DNA of 37,922 bases from NCBI GenBank assembly GCA_041685625.1, contig JAWLFJ010000028.1:1-37922 (forward strand), written 5' to 3'. The translations under genes and the position numbers were made by a program. Positions 1 through 7,507 of the stretch are shown here, one piece after another (within the stretch, counting starts at the first letter, position 1; each line of letters opens with the position of its first letter). A model generated the notes under the pieces. It was not told where the DNA came from, did not search any database, and was given only the letters and a program-made list of their open reading frames with translations. Origin of the DNA: Albimonas sp041685625. GTDB taxonomy: Bacteria > Pseudomonadota > Alphaproteobacteria > Rhodobacterales > Rhodobacteraceae.

Positions 1-21
1 CGCCGCCCGAAGGGGGCGGCG
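1..21. terminator. Hairpin at window edge
   Basis: An 8-bp GC-only stem pairs bases 1-8 with 14-21 around a 5-base loop. It may be the terminator of a gene that ends before the window. There is no T-run, so this is only a candidate. Confidence 0.3.
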
Positions 22-106
22 CGCCGCGGGGCGAGACGGAGACGAGGGCGCCGAGGGGCGCGGCGCGGGCCGCGGCCGGATCGCCCATGCAACCATGGAG
101 ATCGAC

Positions 107-1375
107 ATGATCCGACGGGGTGGACTGACGGGGCTCGGCGCGAACCGCCGACAGGTGCTGCAGGGGCTCGGCGCGGGTTTCGCGGCCTCGCTCGCGGGCG
201 GGGTGCGTCCCGCGCTGGCGGCGAGCGGCGCGAGCTACGCCGACGACCTATGGGCCAGGACGGTGGCCGAGCTGAGCTCGGGCGGCGACTTCCGGCGCGA
301 ACTGAACCTGCACTCCTGGGAGGGCTACACCGAGGAGCCGGTGCTCGACCCCTTCAGCCGCGCGATCAACGCCAACGTGAACCCGCAGATGCTGATCTCC
401 GACCCCGCGGCGGTGAACAACCTGCGCGGCGGCGGCGTCTCGACCTGGGACGTGATCAACCTGAACAACGCCTGGCAGCGGGAGATGCTCTACCCCGAGG
501 GGCTGATCCTGCCGCTGGACAAGGAGAAGTTCCGGCCGCTCTACGACATGAACGTCACGGGCTTCGAATGGCCCTACATCTGGGCGATGGATCAGGACGG
601 CGACGCGCTGCTCGGCATGATCCAGCGCTACGGACCGTCCGGGATGGCGGTCAACACCGACCTGATGGACGCCTCGACGCTCGAGTCCGGCGGCTACATG
701 GAGATGATCGAGGGCGCCGCCGGCGAGTACGGGGTCCTCGACTACGAGAACTGGGTGATCATGCACACCTGCATGGCCGCCGGCTTCTCGCCGTTCCGCA
801 AGCACACGGACGACGAGATGGAGGCCTTCCGCGAGATGATCGCCAAGGTCTTCAACAACGCCAAGAAGGTCTCCTCCGACCAGTCTTCGCTGGCCCGCGA
901 CATGATCACCGGCGAGATCGTCGGCACCTTCCCCGGCTCGCTCTACACCGTCTCGGCGGCGCGCTTCGAGGGGGAGACCCAGATCCGCTGCGTGGTCCCG
1001 ACCGAGGGGCCGGAGGAGACCAGGACCGCCGACAAGCCGGACGGCCAGGCCGGCATCGTCTGGATCGAGATCACCTCGCTGGTCGCCAATCCGAACCCGA
1101 CGCCGCTGGCCGAGGCGTTCCTGATCTACTGCCACACGCCGGAGGCGGCCTACCGCGTCGCGGCGCAGGCGCCGGGCACGCTGAACCCGGTGGTGCAGAT
1201 GGGCGATCCCGCGGTGCTGGACCGCTTCGGCTCGGACGAGCTGGAGGCGATCCAGTGGGGCGAGGGCGGTGACTGGGTCAACGGCCTCGTCGCGCAGTGC
1301 ATCGATTTCGACATCAACCCCGACTACGACGCGATGCACGACATGTACACCGAAGCCAAGCGCGCGCGCGGCTGA
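107..1375 (+). CDS. ABC transporter periplasmic substrate-binding protein (PotD/PotF-like), Tat signal
   Basis: First gene of a four-gene importer operon. The protein (about 422 residues) captures a solute in the periplasm and delivers it to the permeases encoded downstream. The N-terminus carries a twin-arginine stretch (NRRQVLQGL) followed by a small-residue hydrophobic segment and an ALA-like cleavage region, so Tat export is likely. The rest resembles family 1 extracellular binding proteins of the spermidine/putrescine class. I chose ATG 107 because GGAG lies 6 bases upstream of it; the in-frame ATG at 95 has no clear ribosome site and would add four residues. The substrate cannot be read from the sequence: polyamines, opines, amino-acid derivatives or small peptides are all possible. 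Confidence 0.85.
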   Translation: MIRRGGLTGLGANRRQVLQGLGAGFAASLAGGVRPALAASGASYADDLWARTVAELSSGGDFRRELNLHSWEGYTEEPVLDPFSRAINANVNPQMLISDPAAVNNLRGGGVSTWDVINLNNAWQREMLYPEGLILPLDKEKFRPLYDMNVTGFEWPYIWAMDQDGDALLGMIQRYGPSGMAVNTDLMDASTLESGGYMEMIEGAAGEYGVLDYENWVIMHTCMAAGFSPFRKHTDDEMEAFREMIAKVFNNAKKVSSDQSSLARDMITGEIVGTFPGSLYTVSAARFEGETQIRCVVPTEGPEETRTADKPDGQAGIVWIEITSLVANPNPTPLAEAFLIYCHTPEAAYRVAAQAPGTLNPVVQMGDPAVLDRFGSDELEAIQWGEGGDWVNGLVAQCIDFDINPDYDAMHDMYTEAKRARG

Positions 1376-1390
1376 GCCCCCCACGAGCCT

Positions 1391-1423
1391 GCGCCCGGCC
1401 GGGACCCGCGCCCGGCCGGGCGC
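1391..1423 (+). terminator. Strong intercistronic hairpin after the binding-protein gene
   Basis: Bases 1391-1403 are the exact reverse complement of 1411-1423, giving a 13-bp GC stem with a 7-base loop, followed by TTCCCCC. It lies between the binding-protein gene and the ATPase gene. Such stem-loops commonly act as partial terminators or protect the 3' end of the upstream mRNA, so that binding protein is made in excess over the membrane parts. That role is inferred. Each arm also contains the palindrome CCCGGCCGGG. Confidence 0.6.
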
Positions 1424-1448
1424 TTCCCCCTGCGGAGTGATCACCGAC

Positions 1449-2495
1449 ATGACGAGCGCCCCGATCCTCGAATTGCGGAGCATCGACAAGCAGTTCGGAG
1501 ACCTGCTCGCGGTGGAGCGCGTCTCCCTCGCCATCGCCGAGGGCGAGTTCTTCACGATCGTCGGGCCGTCGGGCTCCGGCAAGACCACGCTGATCCGGCT
1601 GCTGGTGGGCATGGACGTGCCGACGCGCGGCGAGATCCTGCTGCGCGGCGAGCGCATCAACGAGACGCCCGCCAACAAGCGTCCGACCTGCATGGTGTTC
1701 CAGTCGCTCGCGCTGTTCCCGCACATGACGGTCGGGCAGAACGTCGAATATCCGCTGAAATGCCGCGACGTCGACAAGGCCGAGCGGCGGCGCCGGGCCG
1801 AGGAATGCCTCGGCCTCGCGCATCTGCCGACGCGCTACTACGACCGGCCGGTCACCAAGTGTTCGGGCGGCGAGCGACAGCGCGTGGCGCTGGCGCGGGC
1901 GCTGGCCTTCGATCCGGAGATCCTGTTCTTCGACGAGCCGCTCTCGGCCATCGACTACAAGCTGCGCAAGACGCTGGAGAAGGAGCTGAAGGACATCCAG
2001 CGCGAGACCGGCAAGACGTTCGTCTACATCACCCACAGCCTCGAGGAGGCGATGATCATGTCGGACCGCATCGGGGTGATGCGCGACGGCCGGCTGGTGC
2101 AGGTCGGCAGCCCGCGGGAGATCTACAAGGCGCCCGAGAGCCGCTTCGTCTCGGAATTCATGGGGGAGGTGAACACCCTGCCCGTGGTGCGCCGCGACGA
2201 CGGCAAGCTGTTCTGCGAGCCGCTCGGCGTCGCCTTCGATCCGCCGCCGGGCGCGGCGCCGGCGCGGGGGATGCTGGTGGTGCGGCCCGAGGACATGCGC
2301 TTCGCCGAGGACGACGCCGAGGACGCGATCCGGGGCGAGATCTTCAACGAATATCTCCTCGGCAGCCGCGTGCAGTATCAGGTCCGCGCCGGGGGCGTGA
2401 CGCTGCTGGTGGAGCGGATGCGCGACCTCGAGCGGCCGAGCGGCGCGACGCGTCTGCGCTTCGATCCCGCCGACAGCCTCCTGTTCGCCGAATGA
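1449..2495 (+). CDS. ABC transporter ATP-binding protein (PotA-like)
   Basis: Energises the importer in this operon by hydrolysing ATP at the cytoplasmic face. The 348-residue protein has Walker A GPSGSGKT at residues 39-46, a signature CSGGERQ starting at residue 138 (Cys where Leu is usual), Walker B LFFDEP, and the H-loop YITHS. A C-terminal TOBE-like regulatory domain follows from about residue 240. The ATG at 1449 aligns with the usual start of the family; the longer open frame from 1269 runs back through the binding-protein gene and is not used. Its stop overlaps the start of the first permease (ATGA at 2492-2495), so the two are translationally coupled. Confidence 0.9.
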   Translation: MTSAPILELRSIDKQFGDLLAVERVSLAIAEGEFFTIVGPSGSGKTTLIRLLVGMDVPTRGEILLRGERINETPANKRPTCMVFQSLALFPHMTVGQNVEYPLKCRDVDKAERRRRAEECLGLAHLPTRYYDRPVTKCSGGERQRVALARALAFDPEILFFDEPLSAIDYKLRKTLEKELKDIQRETGKTFVYITHSLEEAMIMSDRIGVMRDGRLVQVGSPREIYKAPESRFVSEFMGEVNTLPVVRRDDGKLFCEPLGVAFDPPPGAAPARGMLVVRPEDMRFAEDDAEDAIRGEIFNEYLLGSRVQYQVRAGGVTLLVERMRDLERPSGATRLRFDPADSLLFAE

Positions 2496-3406
2496 GCGAC
2501 GTCGCGGAGAATGCCGCCCCCGCCGCCGAGGGGGCCCGCGCCCCGGTCCTCGGCCTCGCCAAGGCGTCGACCGGGTTCTGGTGCGCGCTGCCCTTGCTGC
2601 TGCTGCTCGGCCTCGGCTTCCTCGCGCCGCTGGCGTTGGTGGTGCTCTACAGCTTCATGCCGCGCGGCAGCTTCAGCCCGTTCGGCAGCCCGACGCTCGA
2701 GAACTACGTCGCCATCGTCGAGCAGAACTTCCACATCTCCTTCGCCTGGTCGCTGTGGCTGGCGCTGGTCTCGACGGCGATCCTGCTTGTCGTCGCCTAT
2801 CCGCTGGCGCTCGCCATCACGCGCGCGGCGCCGCGGCGGGCGCTGGTGCTGACGGCGCTGGTGGTCGCGCCGCTGTTCGTGGCGGAGAACATCCGGCTGC
2901 AGGGCTGGGTGCTGTTCCTCGACCGGGGCGGCGTGCTCGACGGCGGGCTCGACGCGCTGATCGGCGTCGGCACGGGGAGCCTGACCAGCACGGTGCCGGC
3001 GATCGTGTTCGGCATGGTCTACATCTACCTGCCCTTCATGCTGTTCCCGATGATCCTCGGCCTCGCCAACGTGCCGCCGGACGTGCGGGAGGCGGCGCTG
3101 GACATGGGCGCCTCCCGCTGGCGGATGTTCCGCGACATCGAGCTGCCGCTGGCGGCGCCCGGCGTGATGATCGGGGGGCTCCTCTGCTTCGTGATCTCGC
3201 TCGGCGCCTTCTCGGAGGCCAAGTTCCTCGGCAAGGGCGTGATCGTGACGGTGGCGCAGGACATCGAGAGCGCCTTCACCTTCGGGCAGAACTGGCCGCG
3301 GGGCTCGGCGCTCTCGGTGCTCGTGATCCTGCTGGCGGGCGCGGCGGTGTTCCTCGCGATGCGGCGGCTCGATCTCGACGCGATGCTGGGGCGGAGCAAG
3401 GCATGA
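2492..3406 (+). CDS. ABC transporter permease 1 (PotB-like)
   Basis: Integral membrane subunit (304 residues) of the importer. About six hydrophobic helices are visible, the first at about residues 32-52. The EAA loop that docks on the ATPase is clear (EAALDMGASRWRMFRDIELP, in the C-terminal half). The start overlaps the ATPase stop by ATGA, and the gene ends with another ATGA overlap with the second permease. This tight spacing is typical of one transcript with coupled translation. The N-terminal 30 residues are Ala/Pro-rich and probably cytoplasmic. Confidence 0.9.
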   Translation: MSDVAENAAPAAEGARAPVLGLAKASTGFWCALPLLLLLGLGFLAPLALVVLYSFMPRGSFSPFGSPTLENYVAIVEQNFHISFAWSLWLALVSTAILLVVAYPLALAITRAAPRRALVLTALVVAPLFVAENIRLQGWVLFLDRGGVLDGGLDALIGVGTGSLTSTVPAIVFGMVYIYLPFMLFPMILGLANVPPDVREAALDMGASRWRMFRDIELPLAAPGVMIGGLLCFVISLGAFSEAKFLGKGVIVTVAQDIESAFTFGQNWPRGSALSVLVILLAGAAVFLAMRRLDLDAMLGRSKA

Positions 3407-4194
3407 CCGACGGGCTGCTCCGGAGCCGGCTGCTCGGCCTCTACGTCGCGCTGATCGTCGCGATCCTCTACGTGCCGATGGTGACGGTCGGGCTCGCCTC
3501 GATCTCGCGCTCGCGCTTCTTCCTGTTCCCGATCCGCCGGACGGACACGAAGTGGTACGAGGAGACCTTCGCCTCGCTCCAGGTGCGCGACGCGCTCTGG
3601 ACCTCGCTCTCCATCGCGGCCTGCGTGGCGCTGATCTCGGTGACGATGGCGGTGTTCGGGGCCCTCGCCTTCGCACGCTACGACTGGAGGGGCCGCAAGC
3701 TCTACCAGCAGGTGCTGCTGATCCCGGTGTTCTTCCCGCAGGCGGTGCTCGGCCTCGCGCTCCAGCTCTGGTTCAACTCGCTCGGGGTGCAGATGAGCTG
3801 GCCGGCGACGGTGTTCGCGCAGCTGGTCTGGATCGCGCCGATCGTGACGCTGATCATCTCGATCCAGGCCTACGGCTACGACGGTTCGGTGGAGGAGGCG
3901 GCGCGCGACCTCGGCGCCTCGCGCTGGCAGGTGTTCCGCGACATCACCTTCCCGCTGCTGGGGCCGGGCGTGTTCTCGGGGTTCCTGTTCGCGGTACTGC
4001 TGAGCTGGGGCAACTTCCCGCTGGCCTACTTCACCTCCGGCGCCGACGTCACGGTCCCGGAATGGCTCTACGGCAAGATGATCGGGGGCTACACGCCGAT
4101 GGTGCCGGCGGTGGGCTTCCTGAGCGTCATGGCCGGGGGCCTCGCCCTCGTGATCGGCCTCGCGGTGCGGGCGAGGCTGAGCCGGGCGGCGTGA
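3403..4194 (+). CDS. ABC transporter permease 2 (PotC-like)
   Basis: Second membrane subunit (263 residues), forming a heterodimer with the preceding permease. The first helix is near residues 10-30. The EAA loop reads EEAARDLGASRWQVFRDITF, very like that of the partner. ATG at 3403 overlaps the upstream stop. It is the last gene of the operon and converges on the minus-strand hydrolase with only 13 bases between stop codons. Family assignment is secure, substrate unknown. Confidence 0.9.
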   Translation: MTDGLLRSRLLGLYVALIVAILYVPMVTVGLASISRSRFFLFPIRRTDTKWYEETFASLQVRDALWTSLSIAACVALISVTMAVFGALAFARYDWRGRKLYQQVLLIPVFFPQAVLGLALQLWFNSLGVQMSWPATVFAQLVWIAPIVTLIISIQAYGYDGSVEEAARDLGASRWQVFRDITFPLLGPGVFSGFLFAVLLSWGNFPLAYFTSGADVTVPEWLYGKMIGGYTPMVPAVGFLSVMAGGLALVIGLAVRARLSRAA

Positions 4195-4217
4195 CCGCCC
4201 GGCCCGCTCAGGCGGTC
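4193..4217. terminator. Convergent hairpin between permease and hydrolase genes
   Basis: GACCGCC at 4193-4199 and GGCGGTC at 4211-4217 form a 7-bp stem with an 11-base loop. The hairpin overlaps the stop codons of both convergent genes, so it could end transcription from either side. There is no T-run on either strand. Confidence 0.4.
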
Positions 4218-5092
4218 TCGTCGAGGAAGCGCCGGAGGGCGGCGAAATAGGGCTCCGGCTCCTCGTGGAACGGCATGTGGGAGCTGTTGCGGAACACCTC
4301 GACCCGCGCGTCGGGCAGCGCATGCGCCATCCGCATGGCGCAGGGCGGTCCGATCTCGTCGTGCAGGCCGGTGGTGATCAGCACCGGGCAGGCGATGCGC
4401 GGCATCTCCTCGATGCGCCGCCAGTCCTTGAGGTTGCCGACGTAGAGGAACTCGTTCGGCCCCTGCATCGCGCCGTAGACCTCCATGTTCCAGTCGCCGA
4501 GCGAGCGGTTCACCGCGTCCGGCCAGACGTCCATCCGGCAGACGTGGCGGTAGTTCAGGAGGGTGATCGCCGCCTGGTATTCCGGATGGTCCAGCGTGCC
4601 GAGCGCCTCGTGCCGCTGCATCATCGCCACCGTCTCCGGACCCAGCGCCTCGCGCAGGCGGTTCAGCTCCTGCGTCAGGTGCGGAATGTCCCCGCAGGTG
4701 TTCTCGAGGATCAGCGTCCTCAGCGCCTCCGGATGGGTCAGCGCGTATTCGATGGCGAGCCAGCCGCCCCAGGAATGGCCGAGCAGGTCGACCTTGCCGA
4801 GCCCGAGGGCGCGGCGCACGGTCTCCACCTCCTCGACGTAGCGTTCGATGCGCCACAGCGCCGGATCGGAAGGCCTGTCGGAGCGCCCGCAGCCGAGCTG
4901 GTCGAAGGCGACGACGCGCAGGTCCGGGCCGGCGAGGCGCAGGTGCGGATCGCGCAGGTAGTCGCAGGGCAGGCCCGGCCCCCCGTTCAGCAACAGAAGC
5001 GTGCGCTCGCCCGAGCCGTGCACGTCCGCCACCACGCGGCGCCCGTCGACGTCGATCTCCACGATCTCGCCCGCCGGCGTCGTCTCGTCCAT
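4208..5092 (-). CDS. Alpha/beta hydrolase, proline iminopeptidase-like (peptidase S33)
   Basis: A 294-residue cytoplasmic serine hydrolase. The oxyanion motif NGGPG (residues 36-40) and the DQLGCGRS strand are typical of proline iminopeptidases and related L-amino-acid amidases, which release an N-terminal residue from short peptides or amides. The nucleophile elbow is GHSWGG with Ser107; Asp245 (GLHDE) and His272 (SSHMP) complete the triad. A GGAGG site 7 bases before ATG 5092 supports the start. It is convergent with the importer operon and divergent from ATP-grasp gene A, so it could process an imported or ligase-made substrate (inference). Exact specificity cannot be told from the sequence. 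Confidence 0.85.
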   Translation of the reverse strand: MDETTPAGEIVEIDVDGRRVVADVHGSGERTLLLLNGGPGLPCDYLRDPHLRLAGPDLRVVAFDQLGCGRSDRPSDPALWRIERYVEEVETVRRALGLGKVDLLGHSWGGWLAIEYALTHPEALRTLILENTCGDIPHLTQELNRLREALGPETVAMMQRHEALGTLDHPEYQAAITLLNYRHVCRMDVWPDAVNRSLGDWNMEVYGAMQGPNEFLYVGNLKDWRRIEEMPRIACPVLITTGLHDEIGPPCAMRMAHALPDARVEVFRNSSHMPFHEEPEPYFAALRRFLDETA

Positions 5093-5284
5093 GTCCGCCC
5101 CTCCGCGCCCACCGTGGCGTCATCCTGACGGCCCGGCCGGGGGTCGGAAAGGGGCTTTCGCGCCGCGGCGTCCGATCCGCCCTTCGAAACGCCGCCGGAC
5201 TTGCCCCGGATCAACGTCGAGTCGGCATCGTCCGCGGCATCATGCGTCTCCGCCCGTCGTCGTCACCAACGCAGCGAGCCGCAG
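5093..5284. promoter_or_regulatory. Divergent intergenic region
   Basis: A 192-base gap between two divergent genes that must hold promoters for both. I see no convincing -35/-10 pair or operator. An in-frame TTG at 5201 could extend the plus-strand gene by 28 residues, but the extra residues have no counterpart in the paralogue at 18890. Confidence 0.4.
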
Positions 5285-6586
5285 ATGCCCGATCTCTTCA
5301 TCCTCGGTCTCGACGATTTCAACCGGCCGGAACTCGCCTCCATGCGGGAGACGGAAGACGTCCGCGTCCATCGGCTCCTCACCACCGAACAGGCGACCCG
5401 CCCCCGCGACGGCCGGATCGACTTCGAAGGGTTGCGCCGCGACGCGGAGGCCGCGCTCGACGCCTTCGAGGGGACGGTCGACGGCGTCGCCGCCCATTGG
5501 GACTTTCCCTCGAGCGCGCTCGCCGGGGTCCTGCGCAACGCCCGCGGCCTGCCGGGTCCGACGAACGAGGCGGTCTGCCGCTGCGAGCACAAGTGGTGGT
5601 CGCGGCTCGAGCAGCAGGCCGTGGTCCCCGACCTCGTGCCGCCCTTCGCCGTCGTCGATCCCTTCGCGGACGACCCGCTGGCGGACTTCCCGCTCGACTT
5701 CCCGGTCTGGATCAAGCCGGTGAAGGCGCATTCCTCGCATCTCGGCTTTCTCTTGCGGGACGCCGAGGCGTTCCGCGCGCACCTGCCGCGCATCCGCGCC
5801 GGCATCGGCCTCTTCGGAGAGCCCTTCGACGCCTATCTCGAGCATGTCGACCTGCCGGAGCGCGTGCGCCCGGTCGGCGGCCACTGGATGATCGCCGAGG
5901 GCATCATCTCGGCCGGCCGGCAATGCACGCTCGAAGGCTATGTCCGGCGGGGCGAGACCGTGATCTACGGCGTCGTCGATTCGGTCCGCGAGGGGCGCCA
6001 CCGCTCCTCCTTCGCGCGCTACCAGTACCCCTCCTCCCTGCCGCGGCGCGTGATCGAGCGCATGACCGCGGCGGCGGGCGAAGTGATGACCCGGTTCGGC
6101 TACGACGAGGCGCCGTTCAACATGGAGTTCTACTGGGATCCGCGCAGCGACCGCATCCGCCTCCTCGAGGTGAACGCCCGCATCTCCAAGTCGCACTGCC
6201 CGCTGTTCCGCATGGTCGACGGGGCCAGCCACCATCAGGTGATGACGAACCTCGCGCTCGGCCGCGACCCCGACATGCCGCGGCGCGACGGGCCGCACCG
6301 GATCGCGGCCAAGTTCATGCTCCGCACCTTCGAGGACGCGACGGTGCGCGCCGTGCCCGACGCCGACGCCATCGCCCGGGCCGAGGCCGCCGTGCCCGGC
6401 GCGCGCATCCACCCGCTGGTCGGGCCCGGCGCGACGCTCCGCCACCTGCCCTACCAGGACAGCTACAGCTTCGAGCTGGCCGACGTCTTCATCGGCGCCG
6501 ACGACCAGACGCAGCTCCTCGACCGGCGCCGACGCCTGCAGGAGCACCTGACCTTCGAGCTGGAGCCGCTGCCGGACGCCGCCTGA
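5285..6586 (+). CDS. ATP-grasp ligase A (paralogue of the enzyme at 18890)
   Basis: A 433-residue ATP-grasp protein. ATP-grasp enzymes activate a carboxylate as acyl phosphate and join it to an amine or other nucleophile. Visible marks are IKP with Lys144 (ATP-binding lysine) and two metal-binding acidic motifs, NMEFYW with Glu281 and LLEVNAR with Glu295 and Asn297. These fall at the same residue numbers as in the paralogue. A conserved CEHKWWSR block lies at about residue 100. Glycines near the lysine differ: KAHSSHLGF here versus KSSGSRLGF in the paralogue, so substrate or nucleotide handling may differ. I chose ATG 5285 because it aligns with the paralogue start. It is not a biotin carboxylase by context, as no carrier protein is present. 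The product is unknown; a peptide or amide bond is the best guess. Confidence 0.75.
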   Translation: MPDLFILGLDDFNRPELASMRETEDVRVHRLLTTEQATRPRDGRIDFEGLRRDAEAALDAFEGTVDGVAAHWDFPSSALAGVLRNARGLPGPTNEAVCRCEHKWWSRLEQQAVVPDLVPPFAVVDPFADDPLADFPLDFPVWIKPVKAHSSHLGFLLRDAEAFRAHLPRIRAGIGLFGEPFDAYLEHVDLPERVRPVGGHWMIAEGIISAGRQCTLEGYVRRGETVIYGVVDSVREGRHRSSFARYQYPSSLPRRVIERMTAAAGEVMTRFGYDEAPFNMEFYWDPRSDRIRLLEVNARISKSHCPLFRMVDGASHHQVMTNLALGRDPDMPRRDGPHRIAAKFMLRTFEDATVRAVPDADAIARAEAAVPGARIHPLVGPGATLRHLPYQDSYSFELADVFIGADDQTQLLDRRRRLQEHLTFELEPLPDAA

Positions 6587-6605
6587 GCCGCCGGCGACGG
6601 CGCGC

Positions 6606-6640
6606 TTGCGAAGACTCGACGTTTCGCGTATTCGCGAACC
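6606..6640 (+). promoter_or_regulatory. Candidate ars promoter and ArsR operator
   Basis: The perfect inverted repeat TTCGCG-TATT-CGCGAA (6623-6638) ends two bases before the ATG of the ArsR-ArsC gene. A possible -35 TTGCGA (6606-6611) and a weak -10 TATTCG (6629-6634) are 17 bases apart, so the repeat covers the -10. That layout suits repression by the encoded ArsR domain. No Shine-Dalgarno sequence precedes the ATG, so a leaderless transcript is possible. Confidence 0.45.
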
Positions 6641-7507
6641 ATGGAACCGACGCTCGACACCGAAGCCCTCGCCGCCCTCGGCCATCCCAGCCGTCTGGCG
6701 GTGTTCCGCCTGATCGCCCGGCGCGCGCCGCACGGCGTGCGGCCGACCGCGATCGCGGAGGCGACCGGCATCCGCGCCAACACCCTCTCCGCCCATCTGG
6801 CCGACCTGACGCGCGCGGGCCTCCTGACCCGGCGGCGCGACGGCCGCGCCATCCTCTACGCGCTCGATCTCGAGCGCACCTCGGCGCTCGTCGACTTCCT
6901 CGTGAACGACTGCTGCCGCGGACGGCCCGAGCTCTGCGATCCCCTCGCCGCCCACGCCCTCAAGCGCCTCGCGCCCGGAGACGCCGCCATGACCGAACGG
7001 AGCTTCGACGTGCTCTTCATCTGCACGGGCAACTCCGCCCGTTCGATCTTCGCCGAGGCGATCCTCGCCAAGGAAGGCGCCGGCCGGTTCCGCGCGCATT
7101 CCGCCGGCACCCGACCCTATTCGGAGCTCAACCCCCACGCCGTGGCGGTGCTCCGGGATCTCGGCCACGACGTCTCGGGCCTGAGGGCCAAGCACGTCTC
7201 CGAGTTCCAGGGGCCCGCGGCGCCGAAGCTCGACTTCGTGTTCACCGTCTGCGACGGCGCGGCGAACGAGGAGTGCCCGCCCTGGCCCGGCCAGCCGATC
7301 AGCGCGCATTGGGGCGTGCCGGACCCGGTGGCGGTCAGGGGCTCGGAGGCCGAGAAGGGCCTCGCCTTCCTCGCCGCCTACCGCGCGCTGCACCGGCGGC
7401 TGACCGGCTTCCTCGCGCTGCCGATGGCCTCGCTCGACCGCATCTCGCTGCAGCGGGCGATCGACGATCTCGGGCGCGACGCGGCCGAGCCCGGCGCGGC
7501 GTCGTGA
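6641..7507 (+). CDS. arsR: ArsR repressor - ArsC arsenate reductase fusion
   Basis: A single 288-residue protein joining two usual neighbours. Residues 1-112 form a winged-helix ArsR/SmtB domain; the cluster Cys91, Cys92 and Cys99 (DCCRGRPELC) resembles the arsenite-sensing cysteines near the C-terminus of some ArsR proteins. Residues about 120-260 are a low-molecular-weight phosphatase-type arsenate reductase with the CX5R loop CTGNSAR (Cys128-Arg134) and a DP acid motif (VPDPV). The ArsR half would repress the operon until arsenite binds; the ArsC half reduces arsenate to arsenite for export by the next gene. No stop lies between the halves, though an internal ATG (Met117) could give a separate ArsC. 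The gene overlaps acr3 by GTGA. Confidence 0.9.
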   Translation: MEPTLDTEALAALGHPSRLAVFRLIARRAPHGVRPTAIAEATGIRANTLSAHLADLTRAGLLTRRRDGRAILYALDLERTSALVDFLVNDCCRGRPELCDPLAAHALKRLAPGDAAMTERSFDVLFICTGNSARSIFAEAILAKEGAGRFRAHSAGTRPYSELNPHAVAVLRDLGHDVSGLRAKHVSEFQGPAAPKLDFVFTVCDGAANEECPPWPGQPISAHWGVPDPVAVRGSEAEKGLAFLAAYRALHRRLTGFLALPMASLDRISLQRAIDDLGRDAAEPGAAS

